Positions 29,692-43,272 of a stretch of 64,000 nt of DNA are shown here, one piece after another. The stretch covers positions 1,284,501-1,348,500 of the forward strand of contig JAPYKE020000037.1 in the NCBI GenBank assembly GCA_028554795.2, in the 5' to 3' direction. Below the pieces are notes generated by a model. The model saw nothing but the letters and a program-made list of their open reading frames with translations. It ran no database searches and had not been told where the DNA came from. This DNA comes from Sinohyriopsis cumingii (taxonomy: Eukaryota; Mollusca; Bivalvia; Unionida; Unionidae). Position numbers and translations under genes: made by a program. The number at the start of each line of letters is the position of its first letter. Position 1 is the first letter of the stretch.

Positions 29692-31380
29692 ATGCCTCGA
29701 AAGTGTGTTAATACCGCGGACAATTTTTGCTGTATTTGTGGGGAAGTGACATTTGCCAACCAGAATAAAAGTATCAATTCTCAAGTGAAGAAGGCATATC
29801 ATCTTTACTTCGGATGCAAGGTTGGTGACCAAGACAAGCCTTGGGCTCCGCATATATGCTGTGCTACATGTACAACACAGCTTTCACAGTGGTTGAATTG
29901 CAAAAGGTCATCAATGCCGTTTGCAGTTCCAATGGTGTGGAGAGAGCCAAGCAACCACCTAAATGACTGTTACTTCTGCTTGGTTCCTCCTCTTTCCGGC
30001 GGAATAACGAAGCGAAAGAAGTCGAGAATAGTCTACCCAAACATTCCGTCTGCATTGAGACCAGTTCCACATGGTGAGGGACTTCCTATTCCAGAACCTC
30101 CAGCAGAATATTCTCTTGATTCATCTGACGAAGACAAAGGTGAGTCGACCTGTTCTTCTCCTGGTCCATCAGCATGCAGTGATCCAGATTTTCACTGTGG
30201 TGCATCATCAACCCCACACAGAATAACACAGGAAGAACTAAATGACCTGATTCGTGATTTGGACTTATCAAAGAACAAGGCAGAATTGCTAGGATCAAGA
30301 CTCCAACAATGGAATCTTCTAGAAGAAGATGTCACAATTACTGCATATCGAAAGCGCCACCAGCAATTGGAGCCTTTCTTCAGAAAGGAAAGTAATCTGA
30401 TATTCTGTTCCGATATTGAGGGCCTCATGAATGCTTTAAAAATCACTCATGACCCACAAGAATGGAGACTATTTGTGGACTCTTCGAAACTGAGTCTCAA
30501 GGCTGTGCTTTTGCACAATGGAAACATTCTTCCATCTATTCCAGTAGCGTATGCTGTCCACATGAAAGAGACATACGATAACTTAAGGCAGCTACTGAAT
30601 TCCATTGAGTATAACAAGTACAGCTGGCACCTCTGTGGTGATTTGAAGGTAGTTGCCCTTTTAATGGGACTGCAGCAAGGATATACAAAATACATGTGTT
30701 TCTTATGCGAGTGGGATAGCCGAGCAAGGGAAATGCACTACATGAGGAAGGAATGGACTCACAGGCAGAATGTAGCCATTGGAGAGAAGAATATCCAACA
30801 CCCAGCTCTGGTTGAGGCTCAGAAAATCTTGCTACCACCCCTTCACATCAAACTAGGTTTGATGAAGAACTTCGTGAAAGCCATTGACCGGACTTTGCCA
30901 GCATTCCGATACCTGCATGAAAAATTCCCTCGACTCAGCGAAGCAAAGATTAAAGAGGGAGTTTTTGTGGGTCCTCAGATTCGAGAGCTTTTCAAAGATG
31001 ACCGGTTCAACAACTTGCTGGAAGGTGACGCGAAACAAGCATGGAATGCTTTTCGCCTAGTTTCTACAAACTTCCTCGGAAATGTTAGGGCAGAAAACTA
31101 TAAGGAACTAGTAGAAGACATGTTGATGAAGTATAAGAAACTTGGCTGCAATATGTCTCTAAAGATTCACTTCCTTCATTTCCATTTGGATTTCTTTCCT
31201 AGCAACTGTGGTATTGTTAGTGATGAACACGGCGAACGTTTTCATCAAGATATCGCAACAATGGAACAAAGATACCAGGGAAAATGGTCCACTACAATGC
31301 TGGCTGACTACTGCTGGACACTCCTCGGAGATGCTCCCGAACAGCTGTACAAGAGACAGGCGAAGAAATCTAAGATGTAG
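29692..31380 (+). CDS. DDE-like transposase of the 2.4 kb element, copy 2 (562 aa)
   Basis: Intact ORF about 99% identical to copy 1. Changes relative to copy 1: Y14C, K25N, T266K, S497F, N504S and R546G. C14, N25, K266 and S504 are shared with copy 3, so copies 2 and 3 are closer to each other. F497 and G546 are private to this copy and lie near the putative catalytic E515, so its activity could be reduced. The N-terminal Cys-rich region and the D263, D317, CxxC 336-339 and E515 candidates are all kept. A TATA box and duplicated TGACGT elements lie upstream. No intron, stop or frameshift. Confidence 0.85.
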   Translation: MPRKCVNTADNFCCICGEVTFANQNKSINSQVKKAYHLYFGCKVGDQDKPWAPHICCATCTTQLSQWLNCKRSSMPFAVPMVWREPSNHLNDCYFCLVPPLSGGITKRKKSRIVYPNIPSALRPVPHGEGLPIPEPPAEYSLDSSDEDKGESTCSSPGPSACSDPDFHCGASSTPHRITQEELNDLIRDLDLSKNKAELLGSRLQQWNLLEEDVTITAYRKRHQQLEPFFRKESNLIFCSDIEGLMNALKITHDPQEWRLFVDSSKLSLKAVLLHNGNILPSIPVAYAVHMKETYDNLRQLLNSIEYNKYSWHLCGDLKVVALLMGLQQGYTKYMCFLCEWDSRAREMHYMRKEWTHRQNVAIGEKNIQHPALVEAQKILLPPLHIKLGLMKNFVKAIDRTLPAFRYLHEKFPRLSEAKIKEGVFVGPQIRELFKDDRFNNLLEGDAKQAWNAFRLVSTNFLGNVRAENYKELVEDMLMKYKKLGCNMSLKIHFLHFHLDFFPSNCGIVSDEHGERFHQDIATMEQRYQGKWSTTMLADYCWTLLGDAPEQLYKRQAKKSKM

Positions 31381-31807
31381 TCAATGACTTGATTTTTTAT
31401 AGGTAGGCTATTACAGTTGACCTTTTACTATTGGAATGCATTTCGGTATGTAAACATTAATTTCTTGCAGATTACAAAAAACTAGAGCCAATTTTGCAAT
31501 TTGACTGTCATATTCGTGTTCAGCACATAAAAATTGATAAGAATTGACTAATTTTATTTCAGTAACATGACTTTTGTAAAAATTTGTTGTCCAGTGTAGT
31601 ACAGGGCAAAAATATTGGTACTTGGAAGCCATACAGCTTATCGAATGCTGGTCAAAAGTCTTCATCCCGGTCCAAAATGCAACGGGCTTCATTGATGACA
31701 ATGAATAATGTTGCCACTTCCTGCTAACATGGGGTCAGTAGCATATTTGTAGCTGTCTGGTTATTAATAATCATTTCGAGATGGGTATACACAAAGGAAT
31801 AATCTTC

Positions 31808-32140
31808 AGAAATCCATTTTATTTCCGTTACTGTCATTGCCGATAGTTATTGCTTTCTCGGCTGCAATGGATGCTTCACATGATCCCAGGTCTTTTATTT
31901 GTTGACATAAAACAATATCTAATGTAGTCACCATCAATATAAGGCCAGTTTTCCATAAACCTTATGACATTATTGGTAAGGTTTTATAGGTTAATGATTT
32001 ACCATAACCAGTTAGAAAACCAGCAATTATATCATCGTACGGATTGGTGTCCAAGACCTTTTTGCTGAAGTGATTTTAAATCTTTAGGAGATGCTCCAAA
32101 TGTTAAGTTGCGTTCATTGATGTAGGTTTTGACTTCTTCC
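31808..32140 (-). pseudogene. RecQ-like helicase remnant (Walker A region)
   Basis: Minus strand gives YINERNLTFGASPKDLKSLQ, then, in another frame, VLDTNPYDDIIAGFLTGYGK followed by SLTYKTLPIM, a TAA, and TGLILMVTTLDIVLCQQIK. GFLTGYGKS fits a Walker A (motif I) as in RecQ-like helicases, and the LILMVTTLDIVLCQQIK segment fits the motif Ia block (LIVVSPLxALMxDQ). The remaining helicase motifs are not found. The frameshift and stop make this a dead fragment, adjacent to the end of transposon copy 2. Confidence 0.5.
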
Positions 32141-33001
32141 CTCTTAATGAAAAATAGACTGAATGAGGAAAATTATAGTATGTTTGAATTTTTATCTTGT
32201 TAATATAATTCATGACAAGAAAATCAATTCAACTATCTCTTAATAATGATTAGATTACTAAATTAGTTTTTACAGTTACTAAGTTGAAAAAGCATTTGTT
32301 TTACAATATTACAGAATTTCGACTTACTTCTTTCCATCACTTGCATGCATTTATTTCTAGCTTTATGATATTCATCATCATCATCATCATCAGCAGCAAC
32401 AAATCATATATAATCTAAAACGTCATTAACGATGTTACTTTATTAAAATATATACTTTCTAATCTTCGTATTAAGATGGCTTGCAAACATTTTTAACTTG
32501 ACTTCTGATTATTGGTTTTTATTTCAGTTTCTGAAAATAACACTTCTGAACTGGGATATTTGTCTTGATTGGTGTTACTTTCATCAGACTTTTAGTGCGA
32601 ACTATGATGTCAGTGGAAAAAAATAGAGGTTTTCTAAATACACAAACATCAAAGATTGACGGCAAAATTTCTGTAGTTATCGTATGCAGTATGTTAATCC
32701 TTGGTGGTTCGTGTGTTCTTGTTGCTGATATGTTGCTAAGAGAACAAGTGGTCTAAATATTGAAAAAACTAAGTGATAATCTTTTTAAAATTATAACTTC
32801 TTTATGTCGCTTATGTGTCATTCTTTGCAAATATAACACAATGAGCCCACTAGAACAAACTAAATTAGCACATTTCTTTTGCAAAATATACCTTGCCCGC
32901 CTTTTAGATTAGTTCACCTGAATCCGCTATTCTATAGTCCTTCCCTGGGGCTAGTGTTATAACAGACGACCCAGGGTACACAGATGCTGGCTGACACTCA
33001 C
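32141..33001. other. no gene recognised; (ATC)n at 32369-32392
   Basis: A small plus ORF at 32565-32756 has a hydrophobic stretch (ISVVIVCSMLILGGSCVLVA) but no splice sites or relatives in the window. Confidence 0.4.
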
Positions 33002-33047
33002 CGATTGCAACACAGAAGAAAGTGAATGAAACTATATTTCTCGCCAT
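33002..33047 (-). other. candidate signal-peptide exon
   Basis: ATG at 33047 opens MARNIVSFTFFCVAI and ends in phase 1 at a consensus donor (ATCG|GTGAGT). The phase matches the signal-peptide exon at 12097-12148. No downstream exon was identified on the minus strand, so it may be a relic or chance. Confidence 0.25.
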
Positions 33048-34440
33048 GAAAATAATAGCTTGATTTAGGAGCCACACACTGTCATAATTACAGCAGAAAT
33101 GAGATAATTGGTCCACAAGTAGCACAGCATAGTTCCCAGAGCAGGAAGAGTTAATAAAGTTAAGATCTATTTGAACAAGTCTCGCATCATCCGCAAGAAC
33201 TGGAAACCAAGAAGCTGTTCTTGTTTATGTACAGAACATTTCGCCACTAAACGTTGACCAAATAAGGAGCATCTGTTACCTCACTGTTTGACATTGTGAT
33301 ATTTAGGACGACTAATGTTTTGTTTATTTTTCCTCGAACTGATATATTGATGTCATAATGACGAAAGTACCCCTTTCTCACCCTCACACACGCAAAATAA
33401 ATATAAATCCATAGATGTAAAATTACTGGTACATACTTTTTAATATTATTGTTTAGGCTTAAACAATGTTGCTTTGTAATTTGTATGATATGAATGTTTT
33501 CCATTGGTCAAATATAAACAAATCTTAACATTACGTTCCAAAAAACTCAAACTACCTACCCAAGACAAGGAAACAAAAATAAAATAAAGGAAAGAAAATA
33601 TTTTCTAATTAAATCTTTTGTTTGCGTGTTCAAATTTTAAAACGTTGACAGGCAAACATGTTGGATAATAAATCTTTCAATTAATCAGGCATTTCTTTTG
33701 ATTTTGAATGGATTACGAGAAGATAATTAATTTAGTGTGATGCAGAATTTGAAGCACGCATAGAAACAGAAGAGATCAGATCACGAAAATAACCCAAGGA
33801 AACATTATTGACCTTATAGAGAATAATTCAGAACCTGAAATAGCTAGTTGTATTCCGAGCGAGAGTTTTCTGTTTTGGACACTTCTGTCATGATTATTGT
33901 GGTAATATAGAAGTAATGTATCTCTCAATGGTGTGCAATACGAAAATACAGTGTGAGACTGAAAAATGCAAAGCGAAATAAAAAACTGAAGCAAATGAAA
34001 CTGAAAATAATTTATGCACATTATGGAAACACTGAATGATGGATAGAGACAGAAGTTTTATGCTCCCTATGTCTGTTTTTGAGGATATTGCGAATGAAGA
34101 GATTACACCTCATACTGGACTTCAGATAAAGCTAACTGATTCCAATTGGTGTTTGAACGTAGACAGACTATGTAAACGTTGAGAACTTGATTATTGATGA
34201 ATGGTCCTCATGAGACTGAAGTTAGCTTTGCTTAGTCATAATTTTTCACTGAGGTTTGGTGTATCATTATCCACATGCAATAAAATATTTAATGAGTGGT
34301 TATACAGCATGTATCAACATTTAAACACTTAAATGTCCAGAGCGACAATTAAAATAATATACTCGAGTCTTTCAATAGGTTATATCCAAACTATTGTATT
34401 AAAATAGATTGTAGGGAGATTTTTATGGAGATACCTGTCA
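33048..34440. other. no gene recognised
   Basis: AT-rich; nothing supportable. Confidence 0.5.
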
Positions 34441-34479
34441 TTAGGTAACAAGAGTTGAATGGACTTAGACCACCAGTCT

Positions 34480-34860
34480 CATATAACATGAAACGTGTTG
34501 ATAGGTCTTAGTCCAAATGGTACAATCACCCATTTGTGCGATCAATTGGCTGGAAGTTCTTATGATAACAAAATTAAGTGTACACTTAGCCCACTGCCAA
34601 CCCGGGCATACCATTATGGGATACAAGGGCTTTCATTTGCTGATTTGGCAACTCGTAAAGTAATTTATCTTATTGTTTCCCCAAAAGAGAGAAAAGAAAA
34701 GGTGAGCAAGAGGCAAGTGGAAAGAACAAGGCGAATGGCTAACCTTCCTATTCATGTTGAAACGGCAATTGAACGAACAAAACCTTTCAGGAATATTCAA
34801 GGTGTGGTGCCGATTTCATTGCATGATGAATGTATCTTAAATATAGTATTCGCTATATGA
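34480..34860 (+). pseudogene. C-terminal fragment of a DDE_4-type (IS5/Harbinger-like) transposase
   Basis: The ORF from 34495 reads LIGLSPNGTITHLCDQLAGS, then RTRRMANLPIHVETAIERTK and PFRNIQGVVPISLH. These match the end of DDE_4-fold transposases (SPNGxVTHLSxxxxGSxSDxxI ... TRRIAxLRIHVERAIxRIKxFxIL). The catalytic Glu of the HVERAI helix is kept, but the middle Asp segment (normally ADRGF) is destroyed and the N-terminal half is missing. It ends just before a (TA)n(TG)n microsatellite. No terminal repeats were found. Confidence 0.75.
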
Positions 34861-34904
34861 GCAGAATGCAACTGATGAAAAGCTGAATAATGGAAATCAA
34901 ACAA

Positions 34905-36049
<1,145 letters not shown>

Positions 36050-36050
<1 letters not shown>

Positions 36051-36780
36051 AAGATTACACTAATCCATAGATTCTTTTCTTTTGCCTCTTCCGTTGGATG
36101 TATATCCCGAAAACGATATGGACATTCCATTCCATGCACACAATGGTGTGGCCAATATTGTAGCGAATACTATATTTCATAATGTTTTCAGGTGATGTAC
36201 ATAGCTTCCTACAAACAATATTTCCTACAAAAGAAGCTGTCAAGGGTCCGAAAATGGCAGACGTCCATACAAATTGTCACTTTGCCCTTCCGTTGGCTCA
36301 TTAATTAAAGTACATGGGTCTTTTGTTATGTTCAGGGAATCACTACCTGACGGAAAGGTATATACACTCTACACTACAAAGATCAATTGTGTTAAGGTAG
36401 CAGAACTTATTTCTGTGTAGCTCTGGCAAAGCAACACTAATTTCCAACAGCTGAGTATTGCCTGAATAATTATTTTTCCAAGCTGCATTGGAGTTACCTT
36501 TTTGGAGCTCTTCCCGAAACCTCACCACTGTTGGATTAGTAAGGTATATGGTCATTGTAGCAGCAACATTGCACTATGTTATTTTAATGGATAAGGTTTT
36601 AAAATTTACATGAATACCATGTCCAGTTACTTCTTAGGTGATTGAATTCTACATGGGGATTTTACCCATTCACATGCTTTTGAAGTGGTGCAATAGTCCC
36701 AGTGGATTTCTGACTTTTAATGTCTGCGAAAACATACAATAAAGCAGCAATGTGGATACAGGATTCACCAGCCCTGAAAC
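36050..36780 (-). pseudogene. SWIM zinc finger / YqaJ-type nuclease remnant
   Basis: From 36777 downward the minus strand reads RAGESCIHIAALLYVFADIK, the C-terminal half of a SWIM finger (CxHxAALL). A +1 shifted frame then gives KACEWVKSPCRIQSPKK, like the PCEWNxPxKRKLSPKK segment that follows SWIM in this family. Further down, 36250-36055 gives LTASFVGNIVCRKLCTSPEN followed by IMKYSIRYN, matching the start of a YqaJ/lambda-exonuclease domain (GRITASxxGxIVCRK). The intervening 36343-36555 ORF fits the variable linker. Such SWIM+YqaJ proteins are common multicopy genes in invertebrates and fish. Frameshifts and stops show this copy is dead. Confidence 0.6.
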
Positions 36781-37356
36781 AAATTGCAAATCAGTTAGGG
36801 ATTCCATTTACGTCTATCAGAAAGAAGCATTTATTTTTCAAAATATAACAATCACACAGCACTTCATTTGCCTTAGCTTGTCACTGAATATTTAAAAAAA
36901 TCATGTTAACAGTATTTCTCAGTCATTTGTACTGAAAAGTACACAAACGTTCAGAACTAACGCATCATATAAAATAATAATAATAATAATAATAACAATA
37001 CTACTACTTCTACTAGTAATAATAATAATAATAATAATAATGAAACGGACTTTGTCTATGAAATCTTGAAAGGTGCTGCAATATATCCAAATCATCATCA
37101 TCATCACCATCATCATCCTCCCAATGGCGGTATTTACAGTAAAGTACATTGTGGTTGATAATAGATACTGAATGAAATATTAACACTACTTTAAAACATG
37201 TCAAGCAATGAGTGAATTTCATGAGAAAATCATTATGTACATGGACATTATTTGATATATGTCAGGCTACAGATGGATAAATCATCATGATGATAGGATA
37301 CATGTACATACCCTGCCATACGGTTGCGTTCAATTTGATAAGCATCCTGTCTTTAA
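36781..37356. repeat. (AAT)n and (CAT)n microsatellites in non-coding DNA
   Basis: AAT/ACT units at 36976-37042 and CAT/CAC units at about 37091-37120. The rest shows nothing. Confidence 0.85.
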
Positions 37357-37587
37357 TTTCGATGGCCGTTCCAGAGTTCTAAAGTGGTGACAAGGTTGCA
37401 TCTTTCAAAATGGGCGTGATCATGAATTCGTGAATTTGATCTAATCTGATGAATTTCACTCAACGAGATATTTCCAATAATTCTGGTCAATTGCAGAATG
37501 TTGGTTGTCCATATTGTGTCAAAAGGTTCGGCAGTGATTTCTTTTTCATGTAATGCAGCTGGTTTTCTATTCCTCAGGTACTTAAAC
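37357..37587 (-). other. unidentified open stretch without ATG
   Basis: About 75 codons are open on the minus strand and read YLRNRKPAALHEKEITAEPF, then DTIWTTNILQLTRIIGNISL. The composition is coding-like for such AT-rich DNA, but there is no recognised domain and no clear splice sites. It may be a transposon relic upstream of the SWIM/YqaJ remnant on the same strand. Confidence 0.25.
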
Positions 37588-39885
37588 TACAATTAGACCG
37601 TTTATGAAAGTTCTCTTCCAAAAGGTTTACTGTATACTGTGAGAGGGGTTCGAAATTATTTAGCACTGCATCACGATTAACATAAATACAAACAACTTGG
37701 AAAGGACGAATTCTATAAATATAACGCTACCAATTGCGCAAGTCCAAGTGGGTGGAGCTTAAGAAGTAGGAACATTTTAATCATAAATATGTAACAAAAT
37801 TAGACGTGATTGGTGTATTATGTAAGATTTTTAGTTTCTGTCAAGATTAAAAAGGTTGAGTCTCTTGGTAACTTTTGAGATTATGTTAATTCAAATATTG
37901 ATCAAATTGTGGATTTGTTATTAATGTGTTTTAAAAATGTGATACACGTCATTGCAAAATGCAGCTTTTGTGACTAGGTAACTTTAACCCCTGTTTAGTT
38001 CCAGCAGAGTTATCTCTCTTAAATGCGGTTAAGTATCTGATTATGTCCTTGTCATATTAGCAATCTAACATTGCACTCTATGACAGTAAGTGTCACGATG
38101 ACGAGGTGGAGTATAAAGTATATTTATGTTACGAAACAATAGCATTGAGGGTTATGAAGAAAAGCAATAGGTACAGTGATAAAAATAAGAAACAACAGCC
38201 TCGCAGTGTATTCATGGAAACACAAACATATGGGCAAAACTTATAAAATGTGCTAGAATGATGTCGTCAAGATAATAAGACACTGTATATTTCTGGTCAA
38301 ACATTGACAGTCTTTCAACAACAAAATATATGAAAACGTTAGAAAGTATCACATCTTAGTTTTATGGGATTGGGATTGATAATGATAGCTATGGCAGAAA
38401 TAAATTTGTAAGGTCTGACGACAGTGGAATCATTTACCGGATTGGAATATATGCAAAACAATAAAAGTTGTAAAAATAACATATACCCTTGTGGCCGAAA
38501 TATTGACTATTTTACCTGCAAACGATGATACATCATGTCTTAAAAAAACAACTATCTTGTTCGTTTAAGGTATTCCATAAACCATATTGGATAACACTAT
38601 TAGGCTGAAGGAAGGACCTGGTTAAGTTGTTTGTATATCGCTTTGTCTCGTATAGGATATTCTAGTACGAGTACGTTTAAGTAATCTATTATAGATGTTT
38701 TATTCTTTTGCACTTTTCTTTTAATTGACCTGCAATAATTCTCCCTTCCTGAACACTTCTTGCCTTGAAATTCTTCATGCAAAAGAAGGAAGGCTGCACT
38801 CCACCTGCCGACATTCCAGAGAACATGCACTATTTAATATAAACCAGCCTCCTCATTTCAGTGAACAAAATTAAATCACTCTTAATGTCTCCACTACAAA
38901 TAGAAACCTGAATTATATGTTCTCACTTCATCAATAATTTACTTTTGTATAATTTAAATGCATGCAAGATAATATATGCCTACATGAACAAATTTATCTT
39001 ACATGAATAATATATTGGTAGACATAAAAATACCACACCTTATGTATATCATTCAGTTATCTCCCTTACACGGTAAGTAAATATATGTGAAATGCTATAT
39101 TAGCACTCAGTGATATAATAATATGTCTCATCAAAGTTTAAATGATTTAAAAAATCGTACAGCTGTGGGCTTTTTTCTTTGGGTATTTTTGCACCTGACA
39201 TAAGCCAGTTATAGTTAATTTCATGCTTAGACTAAAACAAAATATAAGAATTTATATTATATAAAATATTCACCATTTTATTTCATTTCGGAATGCACAC
39301 TGCTTCACATGACGTGTTGGTGCTTGTAAGGGATGTTATATAACATGTGCCAGGTGCCATCTAACTTTCATTGGACCCATAGGACTCTGCCTCTACAAAT
39401 TTGGCTAAGGTAAGGTCATCAAACTTTCTCGTTCCTTTGCTTACTGTTTCTTTGGATTTCATTATTGTAAGCTAAATCAACATTTTAGATGCATAAGTTT
39501 TTCCTGTTTTTATATTCATTTTACTAGCCGTACATATTGTTACTTTGGGCATTTTCTGTATTTTATTCCACAAATTTCACGTAAATCCAGCATAACTGCT
39601 TAGAAGCTGTAATCTACTACATATGGTCACACACAGTCATATCGCATGAGTTTTATTCACTACACAATTTGTTTAAGGAATGAGGGTTGTTGACCTCAAG
39701 AATGTGCAAACAATATAAAGTGTTGAAAGCTTATACCTTATAATAAGTTGTGGCCATGTCAACTTATCTCTGATGTTAAATTCTGCTCTGCCAAACAACT
39801 ATAAAGGCTTTTACTTTCGATGAAATCTCCCTTTCGAAGTACGAGATGTACATACTAATTAATACATTGCCTTTGGCCTAGTTAT
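37588..39885. other. no gene recognised
   Basis: AT-rich. A minus ORF at 38600-38830 has no recognisable motif. Confidence 0.5.
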
Positions 39886-41700
39886 GACATAATATGTTAT
39901 TCACCCCATATCACCCAACAGATAGTTGGACTAATGGTGATATAGCGCCAATATATGCAAATAAAGGTGACAAAACCAATATGACAAACGATCGACTTAT
40001 TAATTTAGCCAGATGCTTTGGTAAAGTCTTTACCGAAATACTAAATGTAATAATGTCTAAATTTCTTAGCAATAATAGGTCATTATCTTAGACGCAAGCT
40101 AGATGTAGGAATGGTCAATATGTTTGCATTTGCATAGCTTTATAGAACTGTTTGGACAATGACAAACGAAACTTACTGCACCTTTGTTGATTTTAAACAT
40201 GCCCTTGATAATGGTACTCGGTAGGCATCAGCAGAAAATGTTTTGATGTTATGTTAAGTATTTATAATGATATCAAATTATGTGTCTGTGTAAATAATGA
40301 ATTTTCGGTGATGGGTTGTCTCACGTAGAAAAGGTGGAAGTGAAGGGAAAATTTATCTCCATTGTTGTTCTAATTATTTCAAAATGACGTTGAATCGTTT
40401 TGCCTAGTAAAAGGGTGTTGAGGACGCGCTGTACCCTCCAAATCTACTGACCTTCTAAATATATTAAATGTTGTTGTTTCTATACGCTAATGACACTATT
40501 CTTGTTGCAGATAATTTTGCTGACATGCACTATACCCAAAATATGTTTAAAGGATACTGCGATAACTGTAGTATTACAATCAATATAGTGAGAAAATAAA
40601 AGATCATATTCGACTCAAAAAGGAAACATACAAACAATTTTAAGATGAGCAATTCCTTTATTGATATTATAGATGAAAATAGATACTTTGGTCTCATAAT
40701 CCACTTGAGTGGAAACTTCTCCAATGGCTCGAATAATTTATTATCCATTGCTAAAATAAAGGTAAGCATTTACTTAGAAAACGTATACACAATTTAGATT
40801 TGACTATTGATTTCTAGCTGAAACTATATGATCACACCATTGTACCATCAACATATTTGGGGATTTGTGAGATCATTATTGGTCGAAAAACCCTTTCTTT
40901 ATTCAGAAGAAATGTAACCATATATATATGGTATACGTCGTACTAGGTTGTTTTCCCTTAATTATGAACATTTAAAGTCACATAATAAACTAATGTGATA
41001 GATTGGTTAGTTGTTATAAAGAAGACATATCTTATCGTAGTTATTCTTACTTATTTAAACACTTTCATGATAATTCCTATGCCAATAAATGGTTAATTGA
41101 AGTCAGATTTATATTAGATGATGTTGGGTTAAGATCAGGATAGAGAAATCATTGTTTCGTGTCAGTTAAATGGTTAACAAAATCTGTTGAACAATGAATT
41201 AAAAAACAATACCTAAAAGGATGGACAGCTAACATCAATAAGGCATCGAAAGGTCTTATTTGCATGTTATTTAAAGCTTTTTTGGATTTTGGAAAGATCT
41301 TTTTCTCATAAAAATATATCTTAAAACTTAAGTTTAGAACTGCAAATCATAATAATCCGTTGAAAGTGGTAGAACGATATAGGATTCAAGAAATAGGGGA
41401 AGAATATCACTATCTTATATCATGTTCTTTTATTCCTGCTGAAAGACAAAAATGTACTCCTCATTTTTATGTTTCCATAATTAACGTTTATAATTATAGT
41501 CAATTAATGAATACAATTTTTGTAATCTTTTAAGCATTATGTAATATGCATGTTCTTCTTGTTATATTCCTCAAATGTTAAAACGTTACAACCTGAGTGT
41601 AATACAGTATTGTCTTCTCTTTCTATGCGAGAAAGCGTGTCGGTAGTATCCTCCTATCTGATGCAGAGACAATGACGTTAAACCAATGCAAAACCCAAAC
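39886..41700 (+). pseudogene. LINE reverse transcriptase and C-terminal region, decayed
   Basis: Starts with TNGDIAPIYANKGDKTNMTN followed by RLINLARCFGKVFTEILN, the RT entry block (GxIxPIYKNKGDKxxxxNYRxI). At 40481-40540 LYANDTILVADNFADM corresponds to the YADD catalytic block with the first Asp changed to Asn. The thumb (RYFGLIIHLSGNFSNG) follows at 40680-40730. At 41385-41460 IQEIGEEYHYLISCSFIPAE matches the C-terminal (I)xDExHFLLxC segment. The frame breaks many times. It is a different LINE type from that at 3.8-6.2 kb. Confidence 0.8.
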
Positions 41701-43140
41701 CAACATAAATAATTCGTAGCATAGAAGAGTGTAATGTATAATTGAATTATATTATTTCAAACATTTTCGTTCATGATGTTAATGAATCTATACGGCGTTT
41801 GCATGCATTACAATTATTAGCAAAATTATAAGGCAGGTTGTCGGTTGCAGTGTGTCTGAGCTAGGCCCTTTATTTTAATTGACGTAACAACAAAAAACCT
41901 ATTTATATGTCGATGTGCCATGAAGCACAAGTCAGTCAAGCCACCAACTTCCTGTCTCGTCTACTGTTTGCCAGCGTCAAAGTCACTACTGATGAGCAGA
42001 ATTCAGTTGCAAGAAAAACACTACTCTGTATTGATCTTAATAAGCTTTCACAGCATGGGAGAAATAATTTCTTATTTGGTATAACTCATCTCCACTCTTT
42101 AAAATTAGAAAATGATTGTGCAATCGGAATAATATCAGTATTATAAATCAAGTCCAAATGTTGTCCATGTATATTCGAAAGGTCATGGAGACTCAGTGTA
42201 TTTAAATATAAAAATAAAGTGATTATTCATAGATCCTATGTCGCAAAACACACGCATATGCATAAATCTAATGCTTTTTTTTCTCAAGCTCTTATGTTCA
42301 TACAAGTCCTAGAAAGAGTTTCTAATAAGCAAACCTTTCTGCTATGATAATAAAAGCGCGTGTTAAAGAGGTTTATGACGTTTGCATCTCCATTCCATGT
42401 GAGGTAACAATAGACGCTGATGCCAGTCTGTCTATGACGCCTCGTCTCATTAAATGCCATTCATTTTGTATACTAATTATGAAACAAACGTTTATATATT
42501 AGGTCACAGTAACAAATTAAAAAAGGAAAAGAAACTTTGGAAGAACTTCAATAAACCAATAGGTTTGTGGAATTTATAGATCTTGTTTAAGAAAGCATTT
42601 TATCGTGTTTGTATAATCTCATTCCATGACCTAAGGATACTTTTTTGAAATGTCTAATTTACGATACAGAACTATATGATAATGATACCAGAGAAAAATC
42701 CACATCTCTTATGCGGCCAAAAATTTATACCTCTTTTCCGTTTCATGCCAAACATCTAATGTTAACATTGTTTGCAGTACAATCTTTCTTAAGCAAATGT
42801 TGATGTTGCAATGTCTACATAAAAGTCAGTAGGGTGATGTAATCCTTAGATCTTGGTACCTGAACATAAAGCAATACGTACCACGGTGCACCACAATTTA
42901 ATTTTGTGGGTCAGTTACCTGACATTTTATTTTAATTTCGAGCCCTAACATTGCTGATAAATAGCTGCATCTCATTTATAGCAAGTTAACAGCATGTCAT
43001 ATCCATTACATTGTTTGAAATTAAAAAACTGTATTGAGATAAACAATGAGCAGCAACACAATCACGAACATTAAAATATCAGTACCTCATTGACGAATTT
43101 CTCACGTTTATGCTAACTGCAGTGTAAACTGTATTCTAAA
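41701..43140. other. no gene recognised
   Basis: A plus ORF at 41907-42146 lacks any known motif. The words tcagtgtatttaaatata near 42195 and ctcattgtatttaaatata near 43250 are similar and may be a short duplication. Confidence 0.45.
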
Positions 43141-43242
43141 TACTGTAATTTATTTGTGATGATTTAGTTTTTGTAATAGTGTCATTTAAGTGTGATGATT
43201 AAATATATGTAATACTGTAATTTATCTGTGATGATTAATTTT
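43141..43242. repeat. 36-bp tandem repeat, 2.8 copies
   Basis: Copies at 43141-43176, 43177-43212 and 43213-43242 (partial), sharing a TGTGATGATT core; diverged by several substitutions each. Confidence 0.8.
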
Positions 43243-43272
43243 AATGGAGGCTCATTGTATTTAAATATACAA

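Larger units (their letters stand above)
29198..31596 (+). mobile_element. CMC-like DNA transposon, copy 2 (2399 bp, intact)
   Basis: Same ends as copy 1, opposite orientation, flanked by TAG at 29195-29197 and 31597-31599. The different target triplet shows that copies 1 and 2 inserted independently rather than as an inverted duplication. One base shorter than copy 1, in non-coding sequence. Confidence 0.9.

Noticed and set aside
23375-31596. Copies 1 and 2 as arms of one larger composite element
   Set aside because: Each has its own target duplication (TAA versus TAG), so they are separate insertions.
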